Assembly: GCA_963575745.1 (NCBI GenBank)
Contig: CAUYUJ010003403.1
Coordinates: forward strand, 470,315-512,814
Origin: Prorocentrum cordatum
Lineage: Eukaryota; Sar; Dinophyceae; Prorocentrales; Prorocentraceae
Length of the DNA: 42,500 bases
Reading direction: 5' to 3'
This document shows, in pieces, positions 1-9,900 of this stretch. How positions within the stretch are numbered: position 1 is the first letter of the stretch; each line of letters opens with the position of its first letter. The position numbers were made by a program, and so were the translations under genes. The notes under the pieces are model-generated. The model was not told where the DNA came from, did not search any database, and saw only the letters and a list, made by a program, of their open reading frames with translations.

Positions 1-540
1 GCGCAGCGCTGCTAGTCATCACGCGCACTGCTCCTTGACGGCGTGAGGCATCCGTGGCCCGCTAGGCGATACTGGTGCCGAGGCCTCCCTCTTGCACCTC
101 CACCTCTTCTACCTCTTCCATGCTATACCTCCTCCTCCTCCTGCTCCTCCTCCTCCTCCTCCTCCACCTCTTCTACCTCTTCCATGCTATCCCTCCTCCT
201 CCTCCTCCTCCTCCTCCTCCTCCTCCTCCCGTCTTCCTGCTTCCCACCCCACCTCCGCCCTCCCGGCTCCATTCCCCCTGGGCCCCCTGGCACGGGAACG
301 GCTTGTCATGCGAGAACATGCTTCGTGTCTCCACTTCCGCCGTGCTCCGCCCATCGTCCTGGAGCTCCTGCCTCATTCTCCCCCTCCTCCTCCAACTCCT
401 CGTCCTTCCTCCACCGTCCTCCTCCATCGTCAATCCAGGTGGGAAACGGGATGGGGGCGGACTCGATTGGGTGTGCAACGAAGGCATCCTGTAATAGCTT
501 GTAGACAGGGAAGGGAGAGACTGTGGAAGAGGAGGGGAAG
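1..540. repeat. Pyrimidine-rich (CCT)n region with a 64-bp direct repeat
   Basis: The plus strand is dominated by CCT/CTC triplets from about 95 to 430. A 27-bp segment at 100-126 recurs at 164-190, so the first part is a 64-bp tandem duplication with a CTC-rich spacer. Open frames on both strands give poly-Leu, poly-Ser, poly-Pro or poly-Gly and follow the triplet repeat, so I do not call a gene. The rest of the interval is unassigned. Confidence 0.8.
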
Positions 541-1080
541 GGGGAGGGGGGGGACGAGAAAAACGAACTTCACTACGACAGGGCCACGCTTCGTGATAAG
601 CCCCCTCCTCCAATGCAGCCCCTCCTCACCAAAGTGATGATCTATAAGCGGCGCAGCCCAACACATACGAGAGAAATCCCACTCGTTGGCCGTCGATCAA
701 AAGGTAATGCGCCCTGTAAGGGAGCGAACCTTCACGTCCTGGTCGAAAAATCCCCCCTATCCCCTCTCCACCCTGGGGACCGAGGGAGGACGGGCAGGAC
801 GAGGAGGAGAGGAAGGGGAGGAGGATGAGGGGGAACGGCACAATGCATCCTGTACATTGGGGGAGGAATGAGAAACAAATGGGCCCGAGCACGCCATCAC
901 GACTCACCCGCGAAGATGACCACGAAGGGCCTCGAGGGATGCCGCGATGGCATGACCGCTAGCTGCGACTCCCGGCGGCGCGCGGGCTCCCGCCGCCGCG
1001 AGGACGCCTCTCCTCCCTCGGTCCTCGCCCTCGCCTCCACTCGACCTCCCTCTTCGCCCCCCCCCTCCCTTCCTCCTCGC
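541..1080. other. No gene seen; mixed purine-rich and GC-rich sequence
   Basis: The interval holds short GGA/GAGG-rich purine stretches (about 520-560 and 780-835) and otherwise unremarkable sequence. No frame shows a recognisable motif. Confidence 0.5.
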
Positions 1081-1720
1081 CCCTAGGGAGCTCCGTCCGC
1101 GTCCCTCCCCTCCCCCCTCCCTCCTCGCCCCTCCTCCACCCGCCCCCTCCCCTCTGGCGGAGGCATCCGCGCCGGCGGCCGGCCGTGCTGCGCGCTGCGC
1201 GCCGCGGCTCGCTGCGCGCCTCGCGCGCGCACTGGGCCCCCCCCGGGGGGGGGCGCGCCCTCGGGGTGCCGTCCGCCGCCCCGAGGGCGCTGGAGCCCAG
1301 AGGCGCCCCCCGGCGTGGTTGGCGCGGGCAGCGGGAGGGCCTGCCCCGTGGTGCCCTCGGTGCAGGACGAGGTCCTCCCTCCGGCCTCCTCCCTCGCGTC
1401 TCCTCCGTCCGCTTCCTCCCTCCTCCCTCCTGTGCTCGTCGTGCTCCCCTTCCCTCCTCCCCCTTCCTGCCTGCTCCCACCTGGTTCCTGTCCCTCCGTG
1501 CCGGTCATCGTTCCGCCCTCCTCCTCGTCCGTTTTCCTCTTGCCTCTTCCTGCTTCTGCCGCTGACGCCATGTGTGACCGTGGCCCAGCACGACGCCGTG
1601 CTGCTGGCTAATGGCATTGGAAAGTGTTTAAGCAGTTTACTTTCTGTTGGTTGTGAACGTGGCGTGCTCGGAAAGAGAATAAAAGAACGAGAGAGAGAGA
1701 GAGAGAGATAGGTAGACATT
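1081..1720. other. Very GC-rich, CpG-dense segment ending in a (GA)n tract
   Basis: From about 1090 to 1330 the sequence is almost entirely G and C with many CGCG steps, including a C-run followed by a G-run near 1236-1253 that could fold back. It then becomes CCT-rich and ends in a (GA)n microsatellite at about 1689-1708. The long minus-strand open frames here are Arg/Gly/Ala-rich, as expected from composition alone. No gene is supported. Confidence 0.55.
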
Positions 1721-1978
1721 GTGGCAACTCACGCATTTATACAAGGGAAGATCTGAGACGAGAGACCAGATAACGAGGGCATGTTAACACGCAGCCGCGC
1801 TTCAGATGCATTGTTTCTTCAAACGGTTGTGTTTGACATGCGGGGGTATGCCCCGATTCCGAACTCAACCAACATGAGGCAAGAGACACGGCACGCACAC
1901 ATGTCTGGATAACTCCACGAAACCATATAATGGATTCTGATGTTCCCCTGCACAACCTGCATGCACAAATCTTATACA

Positions 1979-1998
1979 TACACCTCTATAGAGGTGTA
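1979..1998. repeat. Perfect 20-bp palindrome
   Basis: TACACCTCTATAGAGGTGTA is its own reverse complement. It lies in otherwise unique sequence about 20 bp before a GC hairpin. It could be a protein-binding dyad or a relic of an inverted repeat; the sequence alone does not decide. Confidence 0.85.
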
Positions 1999-2016
1999 CA
2001 CACACTAGAGGCACGC

Positions 2017-2035
2017 GCGCGCGCTTCGCGCGCGC
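2017..2035. repeat. GCGCGCGC-TTC-GCGCGCGC hairpin
   Basis: Two 8-bp GC arms flank a TTC loop. The same 19-mer recurs exactly at 3598-3616. Alternating purine-pyrimidine GC arms could also adopt left-handed DNA. The two identical copies suggest a dispersed motif rather than chance. Confidence 0.85.
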
Positions 2036-2084
2036 TTTGCTTCTCGCAAGCTCTCGTTCTAGTCTAAAACGTTCGGTACTGGAG

Positions 2085-2930
2085 GACATCGGCTTTCGCA
2101 CGGGGTGTGCCCCTCAGGGAGCTCCACCTGCGGCCCCAGAGACAGGCCGGGCTAGCGTTCCCCCCGCCCTTGTCGGCGCCACCCACCACAGGAATCGCGT
2201 CCCACGGGAAGCTCCACCTACGTCACCAGAGACACGCTTCGCATGACGGCACGCCCCTCACGCGGATTGTTTCCCGCAAGTAGCTGAATTTGCGGACTCG
2301 GAATGAAGCTTCATAACTTCGCCCCGCTCACTTCGGCACATCTCTCACACGGATCGTGGGCCGCAACAAGTTCCACGGACGGCCCCAGTGGCAAGGTTCG
2401 CATCCCGCCCTCACATCTACTTCGGCACACCTCTCACATGGATCGTGGCCCACAGGGATCTCCACCTACGGGCCCAAAGGCAAGCAAAGTTCGCACTGTG
2501 CCCCTCTCTGGCCATTGCGGCACACCCCATCACGCGGATCGTGCCCACAAAGCGCGCCACCTGAAGGCCCAGCCCAGAGACAAGGTTCGTACAGCGTTCC
2601 CCCGCCCATGTCAGCAGACTTGTCACGCGAACCATGCCTCAGAAGGAGCTCCACCTATGGCTATGGCACCAATGGTTAACTTCGCATGGCATACACCCGC
2701 CCATTTCGGAACATGCCTCGCACGGGTCGTGCCCAAAGGAACTCCACCTGCGGCCGCATTGGGGTCGTTCGCGCGGGGGTATCCGCGCCGTACAAGCAAC
2801 CCAAGCATTCCGCACACCCGTGCACTCGTGCTCCGCAGCAATAATCTTTCCGCATTGCCCCGCGGCGCGCATTGTATGAAGGGAGACCCGCGCCCTGCGC
2901 TACACATGGCTACATAGAGATGGGTCCGTC
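2085..2930 (+). repeat. Degenerate satellite, period about 80-98 bp
   Basis: A box close to CACACGGATCGTG followed by GAGCTCCACCTACGG and CCCAGAG recurs near 2099, 2180, 2260, 2345, 2437, 2530, 2620 and 2718. Spacing grows from about 80 to 98 bp. Copies are diverged, with small insertions and deletions. The open frames across it (for example plus 2303-2917) only translate the repeat. The same family reappears at 18056-18440, beside the 5' break of the second LINE. Confidence 0.8.
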
Positions 2931-3530
2931 GCCAAACCAATTGCCTGCTTATCTATGGCCTTCGGCCCATACCACTACTGTACCTGAGTTTGGGGCCAGA
3001 ACATCCTTGGATACACCGAATTCGGGGTCTCTTGGCATGTTTCTCGGGCGCCTCGTGGAGCGAGTGTTGAATCTGCTTGTGACCGTATGTGGGCCATGTG
3101 GGGGCAACTTGGGGTATCTCATGGGGCCCTTGGGGGTATCTTGGGTGCTTGCTGCGGCATCGGGGGCCCCATTCGTGGCGGAGGGCTCGTCTGGGGCGCC
3201 TCTTGGACCGTCTAGGGGCTCTCTTGGGCCGTCCTGGGGCTCTCTTGGAGGCCTCTTGGGCCGTCTTGGGGTGATTTGTGGGGCCTCTTGGGCCGTGTTG
3301 GACGCTGTTAAGACCCAAACTGCGAATATCGTTAAAATGCACCGTCCCCCTAGGGGATGAAACAATTTGGGCCTCCTGGGGCCCTCCCGGGGCGCATCTT
3401 GGACCCTTCGGCGTCTTCGGGGCCTTTTAAACCGTCTTGAAACAATATTCGAACGCTAGCAGCCCTGTCAAGCCGCTCTGGTCGGTCGTTTTTCGGTGGC
3501 CCCGGCCCTGGGACCTCGATACGCCAGCAC
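2930..3530 (+). repeat. Start of the CTTGGG-type short repeat field
   Basis: Clusters of CTCTTGGGCC, GTCTTGGGG and CCTCTTGGG begin around 3030 and continue to about 3430, with irregular spacing of roughly 12-18 bp. A diverged version of a block that also occurs near 6165, 6555, 13367 and 19385 is visible at about 3305-3360 (a GAAGAC-like box, then an ACGTTTTAC-like box, then AGGGGAATG-like). Peptides such as SWGSLGGLLGRLG are simply the repeat in translation. Confidence 0.75.

Positions 3531-3561
<31 letters not shown>
3530..3561. repeat. (AT)n microsatellite
   Basis: Alternating AT interrupted once by a G, followed by an ACATACAT tail. Confidence 0.9.
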
Positions 3562-3586
3562 CACATACATAAAACATTTATATTTA

Positions 3587-3627
3587 CTAGAACCATCGCG
3601 CGCGCTTCGCGCGCGCTCAGGTTCTAG
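3587..3627. repeat. 41-bp compound hairpin
   Basis: An outer arm CTAGAACC pairs with GGTTCTAG. Inside lies the inner hairpin GCGCGCGC-TTC-GCGCGCGC (3598-3616), separated by three unpaired bases on each side. The inner 19 bp is identical to the hairpin at 2017-2035. Confidence 0.85.
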
Positions 3628-3803
3628 CAGGCCCCAGGCCTTGACGATTTCACTGCTCCACTGAAGTAGTGGACCACAGTCCACGCATGCCAATCTGCAT
3701 TCCGAAAGGCCTTCGAAGAGAATGGTTGTGTAGGAATCGGGTTCCCAGAAAGCCTTCTGGGAGCATGGGTTTGGGGGCGTCTTGGGGAGCCTGTTGGAGC
3801 GTG

Positions 3804-3831
3804 CCGTCGTCGTCGTCGTCGCCGTCGTAAT

Positions 3832-3888
<57 letters not shown>

Positions 3889-3903
3889 TTCGTCACTTCG
3901 TCG
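3804..3903. repeat. (GTC)n trinucleotide microsatellite
   Basis: Nearly pure GTC/TCG triplets with a few interruptions near 3820-3832. All three frames on both strands are open (poly-Ser, poly-Val, poly-Arg, poly-Asp, poly-Thr), so the open frames carry no coding information. Confidence 0.95.
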
Positions 3904-5935
3904 TCGGTTCAAGAGGGCACTTGGGGCATCTTTGTGCGAAACGATCTGCGGAGGGCCGCGAGAAGGCGATCAGTCATGCATGTTCCCAATCAAGTTCCCA
4001 GACAGCTCTCATGTAGCATGATGGTACTTCGAAGCCTCTGGAGACTCTCGGGCCCATGATGAACCATGTCCCCGGAAGGCTTTCTGGGATCATGGTTTGT
4101 TGGGGTGTGTCGGGGAGTCTCCTGGGCGTTCCCTGGGGGCCCCTTGGGGGCCTCCGGGAACTCTCGGGGGGCCCATGATGAACCATGTCCCCGGAAGGTT
4201 TTCTGGGGACAGGATTTCTTGGGGTGTGTTGGGGGGCATCTTGGGCGTTCCCTGGGAGCCCCTTGGGGGTCTCTTGGGGCTTCCAGGGGGCCTCTTGGGC
4301 GCCTCACGGGTCTTCGTGGGAGCCTCGTGGTGGCCTCTGGGGGCCTACAGGCGGCCTCTAGTGCCAGAGACCTCGAAATATCGGTTGGCGGTCCTCCTCT
4401 GGGCCCTCTCTTGGGGAGCTCTTGGGGCACAATTGGGTTGTCTGGGGAGCCTCCTGGGCCGTCTTGGGACCCTTTTCGGGGCCTCGTGGCCCGTCTTGGA
4501 GCGATCTGAAGGGCCTCCGAGCGAGGCCGTGAGGGAGCGCTGGGAAGCGGGGAAAGCGAGAACGCCTACATCCTTTGGAAAATTAGTAAATCTTGCCTCC
4601 CAGGGCCCTCTCGGGGAGCCTCTTGACTCCGTCCTGGAGCGTGTTGGACTCCTCGTCGGCCGTCTTGAGGGCAGCTTGGGCGTCTTCGGGGCCTCTTGGG
4701 ACCGTCTAGGGCCCTCTTGGGACCTCCATTAGCCTGTCGTGGCCTGCTTCGGGGCGGGCTCGGGCCGCCTCTGGACCCCTCTGGGCCTTCTCTTGGCGCG
4801 CTCTTGGGGCACACTTGGGTTGTCTTGGGAGCATCTTGGGCCGTCTTGGGGCCCTCGTCGGGGCCTCGTGGGCTTCTCGGAACGATCTGAAGGGCCTCCG
4901 AGGCCGTGGGGGAGCGCCGGAAAGCGGGAAAAGCGAGAACGCCAAAATCCAAAACACTCGGAAAACGAGTGAATCTTGGTCCCAGGGCCCTCTTGGGGAG
5001 CCTCTTGCGTCCGTCCTGGAGCGTGTTGGAGTCCTCGTCGGCTGTCTTGAGGGCATCTTGGGCGTCTTCGGGGCCTCGTGGGACCGTCTTGGGCGCTCTC
5101 GGGACCCCCTAGGCCTGTCGTGGCCTGCTTCGGGGCAGGCTCGGGCCACCTCGGGAGCTCTGGACCCCCCCCGCAATCCCCGGTGGGCACCGATGGGGGG
5201 AACAAGCAACGGCCCGCCCTCCCCCTCTGGGCCTACTCCGAGATAGAGAATCATGCTCCGGGGAAGCTTTCCGCGAGCATGATTTGTTCGGCTCTCTAAG
5301 AGGGGGGCCTCTGGAGGCTTACCGAGGGGCGCCTTTGGCCTTGTCGACAAGCCTATTGGAACCATGGTTGGGGCGGTGGGCGGAAGCCCAAGGAATCATG
5401 TTCCTGGAAAGCTATCTGGGAAATACGAATCTACCGAAGTGTCTTGGGGGCCCGCAGGGGGCTTCCCTGGGGGCCTCTTGAGGGCCTATTGGGGCTTCGG
5501 GGGGGGCCTCTTGGGAGCCTCACGGGGCTTCTTGGGAGCCTCTTGATGCCCTCCGGTGGTGGCCTAGGAGCCTCTCAGGCCGGAGACCCTGAAATGTCGC
5601 ACTCTTCGGGCCCTCTTGGGTCGCTCTTGGGGCTTTCTTGGGGCGCTCTCGAGGCCTCCTGGGCCGTCTCTGGGCTTTCTTGGGAGCCTCTTCGGCTGTC
5701 TTGGAGCGATCTGAAGGGCCTCTGACGCGGTCCGGGACCGTGGGGAGGCGGAACATGGGAAAGCGCGAGAATGCTTCAAAAACCATTTGGAACCTATAGG
5801 ATTTTCAGCTTCTGGGGCCCTTTAGGGGGTCTCTGGAGGCGCTCTTGGGGCGTTTTGGCGGCGTCGTCGGCCGTCCTGAGGCCATCTTCTGCGTGTCTGG
5901 GGCCTCTTGGGGCTGTCTTTGGGCGTCCTGGGAAC
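3904..5935 (+). repeat. CTTGGG-type repeat field with embedded hairpin copies
   Basis: Dense degenerate repeats of the type GGGCCTCTTGGGCCGTC run through the interval. A block containing GCGATCTGAAGGGCCTC followed by a GGAAAGCG..AAAGCGAGAACGC box occurs three times (about 4497-4565, 4877-4942 and 5704-5772), which shows a longer-range duplication. A recurrent hairpin built on CATGTTCCCGGA is present near 3733, 4060, 4177, 5247 and 5393, progressively decayed. Long open frames on both strands rich in Gly/Leu/Trp or Arg/Pro/Ala are products of the repeat. I see no gene. Confidence 0.8.
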
Positions 5936-6333
5936 CAGGAAATCATGTTCCCGGAGAGGCTTCTGGGAACGTGATTGCAAACGAGGCCCTCTTGGGCCTC
6001 CCTGAGGTCGTCGTGGAGGCCTCCTGGGCTGGCTTTGGGCCCTCTTGGGCCGTCTTGGGAGGTTCCGTGAGCCCCACAGGACGACCCTTTTGGGCCGTCT
6101 TGGGCCCTCTTGGGTCTCTCTTGGGCTGTCTTGGGGCTCCTCGGGGGCGTCTGGGGCATTGCGAAGACGAAGCAAGGGAGTATGCTGAAAATGTACGTTT
6201 TACTGAGGGACGGGCTGATTATTGCCTCCTGAAGGCCCTCTTGGGGCCCTCTTCGGCCATCTTCAAGCCATCTCGTGTCCTCTGGGGCCTCGCTGAGGCT
6301 GTCTTGTGGGCCTCTTGGGCGTCCTGGGATCCG

Positions 6334-6373
6334 GAAATCATGTTCCCGGAGAGGCTTCCGGGAACATGATTTC
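6334..6373. repeat. Best-preserved copy of the field's recurrent hairpin
   Basis: GAAATCATGTTCCCGGA (6334-6350) is the exact reverse complement of 6357-6373, with a GAGGCT loop: a 17-bp perfect stem. Sister copies at 5938-5977, 5247-5290, 4177-4221 and 4060-4104 retain partial stems. Confidence 0.9.
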
Positions 6374-6860
6374 GAACGAGGCCCTCTTGGGCCTCCCTGA
6401 GGCCGTCTTGGGGGCCTCCTGGGCCGGCTTCGGGGCCTCTTGGGCCGTCTTGGGGGGTTCCGTGAGCCCCACAGGACGACCCTTTTGGGCAGTCTTGGGC
6501 ACTCTTGGGTCTCTCTTGGGCTGTCTTGGGGCTCCTTGGGGGCTTCAGGGGCCCTGTGAAGACGAAACCAGCGAGCATGCTGAAAATGTACGTTTTACGA
6601 GGGGAATGCGCAGATGTTTGCCTCTTGAAGGCCCTCTTGGGGCCCTCTTCGGCCATCTTCAAGCCATCTCGTGCCCTCTGGGGCCTCGCTGAAGCTGTCT
6701 TGTGGGCCTCTCGGGCATCCTGGGATCCAAGAAATCATGTTCCCGGAGAAGCTTCCGGGCCTCACTGAGGCCGTCTTGGGGGCTTCCTGGGCTGGCTTTG
6801 GGGCTTCTTGGGCCGTTTTGGGGGGCTCCGTGCGCCCCACAGGACGACCCTTTTGGGCCG

Positions 6861-6877
6861 TCTTGGGCCCTGTTGGG
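6861..6877. repeat. Target-site duplication, 3' side of LINE
   Basis: TCTTGGGCCCTGTTGGG abuts the LINE A tail. It matches 13304-13320 (TCTTGGGCCCTCTTGGG) at 16 of 17 positions. The uninterrupted sister unit at 6098-6114 carries the 13304 version, so the G at 6872 is probably a later change. Confidence 0.85.
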
Positions 6878-6952
6878 TTTTTTTTGTACTGACAAAGACC
6901 AGCCGCACGCGTACACGCCTGTTTAAAAACCCTGCGGCCAGCGAGGGAGACG
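6878..6952 (-). other. LINE 3' UTR and A tail
   Basis: About 67 nt follow the ORF2 stop on the minus strand and end in eight A residues (plus-strand T run 6878-6885) directly against the target-site duplication. No canonical AATAAA signal is evident, which is normal for dinoflagellate mRNAs. Confidence 0.75.
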
Positions 6953-9900
6953 CTATTCGACCCAGCTCCGCAGATCGCGGGAAAGGTCGTCGTCGTCATC
7001 CGAATCGCTGGCAAAAGGGAGGCCTTGAAATTCCTCCCACAAGGCCGATACAGCCTGGGAAACAGGAGGCGAGAGAAGCTCCTGCCCCGACCACCCCGCC
7101 CCCACGTCCGACCCACTCCCAACCCCAGAGGACAGAGGGAGCGAGGGAGGTGGCGGCATGCTAGCCATCTCAGCGAGCCTCCTCTTCCGCAACAAAATTG
7201 GAGGCCCCAGAAACAAACTCGATTTGCGATGCAATGAATGCATGCCAGCTCGGTCCTGGCACTTGAGCTTCCGCAGCGAGAGACGGTTTTTGGCCGAACG
7301 GAGGCACGCCATGCATCGATAGCGACGGCCGCAAAACGTGACGGCAGGATCAAAACGCGAGCGCGGCCGAGGCGGGCCGAAACCACCCTCGATGGTGCCA
7401 ATGGCCCGACCTAAAGCCTGGGCCTGCGCATCGATCGGAGTGACCACTCCTATCCTCGCCGAGACACGAGTGCCAAACTGGGTAACCAACTGGACAGCAC
7501 TGCGCGAGGCACGGTGAGCTTCGCGCACCCATTCTGCATCAGGATGCATCGCCGCACCTCGCTTAGCTGACTGGTCAGCCTGAGCGTTGCCAAAACGCTG
7601 CCAAGATGTGATCACACCATCCGCGATGGCGGAGACAGGCGAGTGTGCCGTAACGTGAGTCACCTCCACCGCCTCCACCCCACGGTCAACAACCAACCTC
7701 CGAACCTCCCTCCATAAGTAGGCCATGGGGTCGTTGGCGTCAGTGCCAGCACCAGCCCCTTGGCGCCAAACGTCTACAAGGCTTTTGCAGTCAGTGAAGA
7801 CTTTCATCTGAGCTCCCATATATCGCAAAGCCATTCGGAAACTGAAAAGCTCGGCTGCGGGCACTGACTAGCATAGACTGGGCAGGGGGCCATGCGCTCT
7901 CGCAGCCTCTTTCAACTGAGAGTCAAGCGAGCAGAGCCCCCACCCACATCGCCTGAGGCGGCCAAACTGCCCATGCACACCCGAGCCATCTCCGAACACG
8001 TGCACGTCGAGCAGCAGATCGGGCGGACGCAGGGTCCAAACCACGCGCTCCTCGAGGCAAGGGCTCGGACACAACCAAGACGGATCAGGGACAAGGAAAC
8101 GGGTCCAAATCAGCGAGCGGTCGGCAGTCTTCTTAGCCAACTCTAGCATCTGGCTGGCCAGCTCGAACCCAGCCTTGAAATCCCGACGATATTCGGCGTG
8201 CACAGGACAGTCATAAAACCGATGCCAGGTGGAGCCTACGCTCCTGCACGCAAGGCACTCTGGGTTGACAGCTCCACCAGCTTCATATAACCTCTCTTGA
8301 GACCCAAAACCGCCCGCAAACAGGCACTTGAGGAGCCCTTGATGCTTGTGGGTCCAATCGGGGCCTTTGAGAGAAGCAGGAAGGACGAGGGCCCTCAGAG
8401 GCTCGAGGATGGGGGGATACGGGCACAGCGAGGCCCATGACGCATGCTTCGCCAGCACCTGCTGCCAGATCCAGCGCTCGGTAGCCTCACCAGCTAACCG
8501 ACCAACATCCCTCGGTCACATCTTCTCAATGAGGATGGGGCCCCTGTGGGTCAACCAGCGGAACGGGTCTAAAACCTTCCACCCAATCCTCACCATCGTG
8601 CCCACAAGGGCCGAGGCGGGGCCACGGACATCGGACCAAACCTCGTTCTCAGGAAACACCGACAAACGAGCCCAAGCCCCGCTCAGAAGACGCGCCATGT
8701 CGGATCTCACCGCCCAACCATCCCATAGAGCACGCATCCAGAGTAGAATGGGCCCGCGATTGCACTCGTAGGCTTGGTCGACCTGGCGGCCTGCGATCAT
8801 GAGATCAAGCGAAAGAGATCTGCCAGCGTGCCTATGCACAAAACCAGCACGCGCAAGCTGCCGAGCCCGCAGTAGATGAGTATGACTGATGCCATGAACC
8901 CCGACACCCCATAGCATACCAGGCTTGAGGCCCGTCTGGACCAGTTTGAGCGTTTTGCCCCCAGCTTTGGCCAATCGTTTATACCTGGGGACTCTGGACG
9001 CCATCTTGCCCAAGCGCTTCCCACGAACAGCGTGGAGCACACGATGACCACCACCAAAATCTAAACCCAGGTTCCGTACCGACCTGGTCAAGAACTTGGC
9101 CGAAGGCGGGTCCACCTTGCGAACGACAAACCGAAGGTTCTGACCGACGACCGTCTGGTGCTTCTTGGGGAGAGAAATGCTGAGCCCGATCTGCCTCAGC
9201 TCAGAGGTGAGGAGGTCCTCCGCACCTTTGAGATCGCGAGCGACTTCCCAAGCATCCCCAACCCTCTGCAGCTGCAAACCATCAACCACAATAGCGAGAT
9301 CGACCGACGTAAACCGCTGAACAACGGCATCAGCAGGGGATAGAAGCACGAGGCGCAGCAACGACGTAACACAACTGCAACCAGCGACAATCGTCCTATT
9401 GGTCGAAGCCACCTCAGTCGCGATCCTGTCAAACAACACCATCCTGTCCAAGCTGTAAGTGGCCAGGAGGAAGCGTAACGTTTTCCCCGAGAACAGGTGC
9501 CTACGGGCGGCAGCAGCGAGCACATGACGAGGCACGTGTTCGTAAGCCTTGGCCAGGTCTAAGAGCAACGATCCTGCTGCCTCGCCCTGGTCCCGAGCCA
9601 ATTCCGCCTTGAAACTTTGCTTACACACGCAAATATCGCAGGAAGCGCCCGAATCTCCAAACCAAAACCTCCGAGGATGACCGAGCTCCCAGGGGCCAGC
9701 AACTTTCCAGCGGGCCCACCTGGACCACATCCTGAGGGGAGACGGGAACATACCAATAGGCCGATCCCCTCCGTCTGGCGGTGGCCTGGGCAGAAGAGCG
9801 ATGAGCAGTAGTGCCTAGCACCTGGGCACGTGGAAAAGGCGCTGCATCTGCTCCCAGATGCACAGGAATACTGCGACAACGCCTTCGTCGAGAAACGACC

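Larger units (their letters stand above)
5936..6877 (+). repeat. ~395-bp higher-order repeat, about 2.4 units
   Basis: The marker AAATCATGTTCCCGG starts at 5940, 6335 and 6732, giving units of 395 and 397 bp. Each full unit runs: hairpin, CTTGGG repeats, a CCCCACAGGACGACCC box, more CTTGGG repeats, a GAAGACGAA box, a GTACGTTTTAC box, then CTTCAAGCCATCTCG. The third unit has a short internal deletion after its hairpin half (about 6755) and is cut at 6877 by the LINE; its remainder resumes at 13304. Confidence 0.85.

Noticed and set aside
2303-2917. 204-codon plus-strand open frame
   Set aside because: It translates the 80-98 bp satellite; the peptide repeats with the DNA and shows no independent constraint.
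3427-3912. Minus-strand frame with an N-terminal poly-Asp run
   Set aside because: Produced by the (GTC)n tract followed by CTTGGG-type repeat and an AT microsatellite; no domain.
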